This document shows positions 6,474 to 9,542 of a DNA stretch of 9,542 nucleotides, piece by piece. The first letter of the stretch is position 1; each line of letters begins with the position of its first letter. Below the pieces are notes generated by a model. It was not told the DNA's origin and made no database searches. It was given only the letters and a program-made list of their open reading frames with translations. The stretch comes from a bacterium UBP6_UBA1196 (GTDB lineage Bacteria; UBP6; UBA1177): the NCBI GenBank assembly GCA_002310035.1, contig DBYC01000066.1, forward strand, positions 1 to 9,542, written 5' to 3'. A program made the translations under genes and the position numbers.

Positions 6474-6494
6474 CATCCGATATTTGGTCGGATG
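6474..6494 (+). promoter_or_regulatory. Perfect 7-bp inverted repeat in the cyclo-ligase leader
   Basis: CATCCGA (6474-6480) and TCGGATG (6488-6494) are perfect complements separated by TATTTGG. As RNA this forms a 7-bp stem with a 7-base loop; as DNA it could be an operator. If transcription starts about 7-10 bases after the candidate -10 boxes, this hairpin would lie at or near the 5' end of the mRNA. The ATG inside its right arm (6492) is the most upstream possible start of the cyclo-ligase frame and would be sequestered by the stem. Confidence 0.6.
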
Positions 6495-6512
6495 TTTATA
6501 TATATTTTTCCC

Positions 6513-6542
6513 GGAGGAGCCGTAAGGCTTTTATATAATTTG
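6513..6542 (+). promoter_or_regulatory. Distant Shine-Dalgarno, GTAA-loop hairpin and TTG start of the cyclo-ligase gene
   Basis: GGAGG (6513-6517) is a strong Shine-Dalgarno sequence but lies 22 bases before the TTG (6540-6542) that best matches the family N-terminus. Between them AGCC-GTAA-GGCT (6518-6529) can form a 4-bp stem capped by a GNRA-type loop. Folding it leaves 10 bases between the Shine-Dalgarno sequence and the TTG, a workable distance. Weak G-U pairs could extend the stem into the Shine-Dalgarno sequence (6515-6517 with 6530-6532) and block it instead. The structure is predicted by eye. Confidence 0.4.
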
Positions 6543-7097
6543 GAAAAATCTGCTTTACGCAAACAGATTCTTCCGCTCAGGAAAAAACTGAGTGCCGAAG
6601 AAATCACAGTTTTAAGCGATAAAATAAATAAGCGATTGATTTCACTTGATATTTTTAAAGATTCTAAAACTATCGCACTCTATATTCCGATAAAAAACGA
6701 GGTTGATGTCAGACCGCTTTTCAAGTGCGAAGGGAAGCGTTTTGTCTTTCCGAGAGTCGAAAACGGAACGAAAAAACTTTCGTTTTACGAAGCGAAAAAC
6801 ATGGACGATTTTGAAAAAGGAAGTTTCAACATTCCGGAACCGAAAATGACTTTGAACAAAATCGATGTCGAAAATATCGACCTTTTCATCGTTCCGGGAG
6901 TCGCTTTTTCGGAAAAATGCGAGCGGATCGGCTATGGCGGCGGTTTTTACGACTCGACGCTTAAATATAAAAACAGGAATTCGTACACTCTCGGTGTCGC
7001 TTTTGATTTTCAGATCGTTGAGGAGGGCTTTTCGGAACCTTTCGACGAACGGCTGGACGCAGTCGCGACTCCGGAGAGGATTATTATAAACATTTAA
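6540..7097 (+). CDS. 5-formyltetrahydrofolate cyclo-ligase (MTHFS/YgfA family)
   Basis: This enzyme converts 5-formyltetrahydrofolate to 5,10-methenyltetrahydrofolate with ATP, returning the inhibitory storage form to one-carbon metabolism in the cytoplasm. The 185-residue product has the usual family length and layout: an N-terminal SALRKQILPLRKKLSAEEI, a middle ALYIPIKNEVDV, and the diagnostic C-terminal VPGVAFSEKCERIGYGGGFY (about residues 118-137) with D138, the nucleotide/substrate-binding block. The start is uncertain. The TTG at 6540 gives an N-terminus like relatives, whereas the ATG at 6492 adds 16 residues (MFIYIFPGGAVRLLYN) that look non-native, lacks a Shine-Dalgarno sequence and lies in a hairpin. 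The gene ends 12 bases before rny, whose AGGGGG Shine-Dalgarno sequence fills that gap, so the two are probably one transcript. Folate cyclo-ligase beside rny and ymdB is an arrangement I recall from deltaproteobacteria. Confidence 0.92.
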   Translation: MEKSALRKQILPLRKKLSAEEITVLSDKINKRLISLDIFKDSKTIALYIPIKNEVDVRPLFKCEGKRFVFPRVENGTKKLSFYEAKNMDDFEKGSFNIPEPKMTLNKIDVENIDLFIVPGVAFSEKCERIGYGGGFYDSTLKYKNRNSYTLGVAFDFQIVEEGFSEPFDERLDAVATPERIIINI

Positions 7098-7109
7098 AAG
7101 GGGGAAAAA

Positions 7110-8663
7110 ATGCTTAGTTCAATAATTTTTCTTATTATTGGAATTTTGCTCGGTGCCGCACTTTGGGCGATGTCAAGATCGCTTGTTTTCAAAGAAAAAA
7201 TGGAAAAAGCCCACAAAGAACTCAGCAACGCTAAAGACGAAGCCGCAAAAGTTGTGAAAGAGGCCGAGATCAAGGCGCAGGAGATCGTTCTTGAAGGCAA
7301 AAAAGAGACTGAAAATTCGAAAAACGAACTTCTGAAGGAGTTCAAAGAGCGCGAAAGAAGGCTCAACAAACGCGAGGAACAGCTCACCCAGCGTGACGAA
7401 CTCAACATCGTCAAGGAAAAAGAGCTGAAAACTATTGAGAAAAAACAGAAAGACGATGAGATTTTCCTCGACAAACAGCGCGTTCAGCTTGAGGAAAAAC
7501 TTGAGGAAGTAAATTCTGAACTTGAAAGGATTGCCGGAATGACCCAGGACGAGGCGAAGGAGGTCCTCATTCAGAAGATCGAGGACGAGGCGAAACACGA
7601 CGCGGCGAAAAAGATCAAAGCGATAGAAGACGCGATGGTCGAGGACGCCGAAAAGAAGAGCAAAGAGATCCTTTCGACCGCGATACAACGCTACGCAGGC
7701 GAATATGTCGTTGAAAACACAGTCACGACCGTCAGCCTTCCGAATGACGAAATGAAAGGAAGAATCATCGGCCGCGAAGGAAGAAACATCCGCGCGATCG
7801 AAGCCGTTACAGGCGTTGATCTTATCATCGACGACACGCCTGAAGCAGTAGTTATCAGCAATTTCAACCCGATCAGGCGTCAGATCGCTTCTCTTACGCT
7901 TCAGAAACTTATTGCCGACGGCAGGATACACCCAGGCAGAATCGAAGAAGTTTTCGACGCTTGCACGAAAGAAGTCTGGAAGGCGATCAAAGAGGCCGGC
8001 GACCAGGCTGTTTTTGACCTCGGGATCCACAAACTTCACCCCGAACTCGTTCTTCTTGTAGGTCGTCTGAGATACAGAACAAGTTACGGCCAGAACGTCT
8101 GGAAACACTCTGTTGAAGCGGCTTTCCTCGCAGGAGAGATCGCGGCTGAACTTGGCTGCAGCGCAAACAGCATCAAAAACGCGAAACGCGCAGGACTTCT
8201 TCACGATATCGGTAAAGCAGTTGACCACGAAATCGAAGGAAGCCACGCTTCGATCGGCGCGAAACTTGCCGAAAAATACGGCGAACAGCACAGGATCGTC
8301 GCTGCGATCGCGGCTCACCACGGCGAAGTCAAACCCGAAACCGTTCTCGACTTCATCGTTTCGGCTGCCGACGCTTTGAGCGGCGCAAGACCCGGAGCAA
8401 GAAGAGAAATGGCAGAGGCATATGTTCAGAGACTTGCAGACCTTGAAAACATCGCGAACTCCTTCCCGGGCGTTGACAAATCGTTCGCGATCCAGGCAGG
8501 GCGAGAGCTCAGAGTCATGGTCGATACCGAAAAAGTCAACGACGAAAACGCTTACACCCTTGCGACCGACATCGCGAAAAAGATCGAGACCGACCTCTCA
8601 TACCCAGGCCAGATCAAGGTCATCGTTATAAGAGAAACAAGAGTCATCGCAACCGCTCAGTAA
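7110..8663 (+). CDS. rny: Ribonuclease Y
   Basis: RNase Y is a membrane-anchored endoribonuclease that starts decay of many mRNAs. The 517-residue length is close to the 520 of the Bacillus subtilis enzyme. Order of parts: an N-terminal membrane helix (about residues 2-23, LSSIIFLIIGILLGAALWAM), a long charged coiled coil (about 25-200), a KH RNA-binding domain with GRIIGREGRNIRAIEAVTG (from G217; the GxxG loop is G221-R-E-G224), and an HD domain with the catalytic pair H365-D366 in GLLHDIGKAVDHE, followed by HASIG and AAHHGE. It ends YPGQIKVIVIRETR, as in the family. AGGGGG (7099-7104) is placed five bases before the ATG. No motif is missing, so an active enzyme is expected. The gene follows the cyclo-ligase gene by 12 bases, and the ymdB-like gene starts 1 base after its stop. 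Confidence 0.97.
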   Translation: MLSSIIFLIIGILLGAALWAMSRSLVFKEKMEKAHKELSNAKDEAAKVVKEAEIKAQEIVLEGKKETENSKNELLKEFKERERRLNKREEQLTQRDELNIVKEKELKTIEKKQKDDEIFLDKQRVQLEEKLEEVNSELERIAGMTQDEAKEVLIQKIEDEAKHDAAKKIKAIEDAMVEDAEKKSKEILSTAIQRYAGEYVVENTVTTVSLPNDEMKGRIIGREGRNIRAIEAVTGVDLIIDDTPEAVVISNFNPIRRQIASLTLQKLIADGRIHPGRIEEVFDACTKEVWKAIKEAGDQAVFDLGIHKLHPELVLLVGRLRYRTSYGQNVWKHSVEAAFLAGEIAAELGCSANSIKNAKRAGLLHDIGKAVDHEIEGSHASIGAKLAEKYGEQHRIVAAIAAHHGEVKPETVLDFIVSAADALSGARPGARREMAEAYVQRLADLENIANSFPGVDKSFAIQAGRELRVMVDTEKVNDENAYTLATDIAKKIETDLSYPGQIKVIVIRETRVIATAQ

Positions 8664-8664
8664 A

Positions 8665-9450
8665 ATGGCTTTCAGGATCCTTGCTTTAGGCGACATAGTC
8701 GGAAGACACGCAAGAAACTTTGTTAAAGAGCAACTGCCTAAAATCATTGAGAATTATTCGATAGATTTTGTCATTGCAAACGGAGAAAACACTTCGGGCG
8801 GTGCCGGACTTCTTGAAAAGCACGCGACTCTTCTGCACTCGTGCGGAGTCGATGTAATCACTTCCGGAAACCACATCTGGAACAGAAACGAAATTTATTC
8901 ATTTATTGACAAAATGCCTTACGTTCTGCGTCCGGCCAACTATCCTGACGATCTTCCGGGAAAAGGTTCCGTCGTCATAACCCACGAAAAAACAGGAATA
9001 AAAATCGGCGTTCTCAACCTTCTCGGAACGGTTTTCATGCCGCCTATCGACAACCCTTTCAAAAAAGCTCTTACTGAGATCGAAAAACTGCGCTCAGACG
9101 GCGCCGACATAATCGTTCTTGACTTTCATGCCGAAGCAACTGCCGAAAAAGAGGCTTTCGGCTTCTATTTAGCTGATAAAATCGAACTTTTCTTTGGCAC
9201 CCACACCCATGTCCAGACTTCGGACGAGAAAATAATAAACGAGAGAATGGGCTACATCACAGATCTCGGCCGTTGCGGTTCATTCTTCTCGGTTCTCGGT
9301 TTCAACGAAAAAGAGAGCATACAAGGCTATCTCTCGAATATTCCGCAACATTTCGTTCCGGCGAAAAACGACATAAAAATCGAAGGGATCATAGCTGATT
9401 TCGAGCTTAATCCCAGCCGCTGCGTCAGCATAAAAAGAGTAAGGATTTAA
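8665..9450 (+). CDS. ymdB: YmdB-family metallophosphoesterase (TIGR00282 type)
   Basis: YmdB-family proteins are dinuclear metal phosphoesterases; the B. subtilis member hydrolyses 2',3'-cyclic nucleotides and affects biofilm and sporulation decisions. This 261-residue protein has the family's usual length and metal-binding motifs: GDIVG with D10, NGENTSGGAGL with E41 and N42, TSGNHIW with N69 and H70, DFHAEATAEK (153-162) with H155, and GTHTHVQT (178-185) with H180 and H182. PPIDNPF is also typical. The later block reads YITDLGRCGSFFSVLGF where Bacillus has a TDVGMTGP-like motif; similar Arg/Gly-Ser versions occur, as I recall, in spirochaete and related homologues. The ATG is 1 base after the rny stop with no separate Shine-Dalgarno sequence, so translation is probably coupled to rny. 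This matches the widespread rny-ymdB pairing. The protein is soluble and cytoplasmic. Confidence 0.95.
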   Translation: MAFRILALGDIVGRHARNFVKEQLPKIIENYSIDFVIANGENTSGGAGLLEKHATLLHSCGVDVITSGNHIWNRNEIYSFIDKMPYVLRPANYPDDLPGKGSVVITHEKTGIKIGVLNLLGTVFMPPIDNPFKKALTEIEKLRSDGADIIVLDFHAEATAEKEAFGFYLADKIELFFGTHTHVQTSDEKIINERMGYITDLGRCGSFFSVLGFNEKESIQGYLSNIPQHFVPAKNDIKIEGIIADFELNPSRCVSIKRVRI

Positions 9451-9455
9451 AGATC

Positions 9456-9488
9456 TTACGCTACACCTCTATGACACACGCAGCGTAA
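9456..9488. repeat. 7-bp inverted repeat between the convergent gene ends
   Basis: TTACGCT (9456-9462) and AGCGTAA (9482-9488) are perfect complements separated by 19 bases, starting 6 bases after the ymdB stop and reaching into the last codons of the convergent gene. There is no T-run after either arm, so it is not a classical intrinsic terminator. It could slow or end transcription from either side with help from other factors. Confidence 0.4.
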
Positions 9489-9542
9489 ACCAGTGTTTCA
9501 GTTCCAGTTTACCGTCGCTTTTCAGCTCATAAACCACAAGCG
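9469..9542 (-). CDS. C-terminal end of a convergent unknown protein (cut by window edge)
   Basis: On the minus strand the frame entering at 9540 is open for 23 codons and stops at TAG (9471-9469). It reads VVYELKSDGKLELKHWFTLR with a final VS, preceded by one Leu. The mix of charged and aromatic residues and the alternating beta-strand pattern look like a real protein end, and the other two frames of this strand stop within a few codons. The stop is 18 bases from the ymdB stop, a normal convergent arrangement. I do not recognise the family from so short a tail. Confidence 0.55.
   Translation of the reverse strand, partial: LVVYELKSDGKLELKHWFTLRVS

Larger units (their letters stand above)
6396..6539. 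other. AT-rich divergent region upstream of the cyclo-ligase/RNase Y operon
   Basis: This 144-base region separates the truncated Bro-N gene from the cyclo-ligase gene. Positions 6401-6460 are extremely AT-rich. They contain promoter-like hexamers on both strands: TTGACA (6434-6439, plus), TATAAT (6446-6451, plus), and on the minus strand TTGGCG (6470-6465) with TATATA 17 bases on. Two hairpins lie downstream (6474-6494 and 6518-6529). No small RNA gene is recognisable, and the space is too short for a typical 6S RNA, which in some proteobacteria lies upstream of the cyclo-ligase gene. Confidence 0.55.

Noticed and set aside
6396..6491. 6S RNA upstream of the cyclo-ligase gene, as in some proteobacteria
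   Set aside because: The non-coding space is about 100-140 bases, shorter than a typical 6S RNA. It shows only an AT-rich tract and small hairpins, not a long irregular rod with a central bubble.
7173..8321. Long minus-strand open frame (382 codons) opposite rny
   Set aside because: It is a shadow of the RNase Y gene: rich in Phe and Cys, no recognisable domain, and the plus strand has complete RNase Y motifs.

Overview
The window carries about ten protein genes, intact or partial, and no RNA genes, CRISPR arrays or insertion sequences that I can see. Most genes have moderate GC: hand counts of three 60-base lines gave 48-58%. A lipobox lipoprotein and a membrane-anchored M23 peptidase suggest a diderm bacterium. 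The pairing of RNase Y with a YmdB-type phosphoesterase behind a 5-formyltetrahydrofolate cyclo-ligase gene, plus a lipoprotein with an Asp/Ser-rich tether, fits an uncultured deltaproteobacterium/Myxococcota-like or spirochaete-like lineage. That placement is an impression only, because no rRNA or other strong phylogenetic marker is present.

Layout. Positions 1-899 (minus) hold the first two thirds of guaB (IMP dehydrogenase), cut by the window edge just before the catalytic loop. A 185-base divergent promoter region (900-1084) separates it from a plus-strand run of four closely packed genes. These are a MalK/UgpC/MsmX-type sugar ABC transporter ATPase (1085-2182), an M23 peptidoglycan hydrolase overlapping it by 4 bases (2179-3444), a small carbohydrate-binding family 9-like protein (3465-4019), and a mosaic Cys-rich lipoprotein (4023-5567). 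Convergent to these is an N-terminally truncated Bro-N (phage antirepressor-like) gene (5610-6395, minus).

An AT-rich divergent region (6396-6539) with promoter-like hexamers and two hairpins precedes a second plus-strand operon: 5-formyltetrahydrofolate cyclo-ligase (6540-7097), RNase Y (7110-8663) and the YmdB-family phosphoesterase (8665-9450). The last 74 bases contain the C-terminal end of a convergent minus-strand gene.

How the genes work together: the first cluster concerns the envelope and carbohydrates (sugar import ATPase, wall hydrolase, carbohydrate-binding fold, surface lipoprotein), though no shared pathway is proven. The second joins folate repair with mRNA turnover. The items most worth following up are the composition break inside the lipoprotein gene, the truncated Bro-N gene with a 9-bp tandem repeat, and the structured leader of the cyclo-ligase/RNase Y operon, where a small hairpin may bring a distant Shine-Dalgarno sequence close to a TTG start. 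I did not find convincing evidence of a wholly new defence or mobile system.
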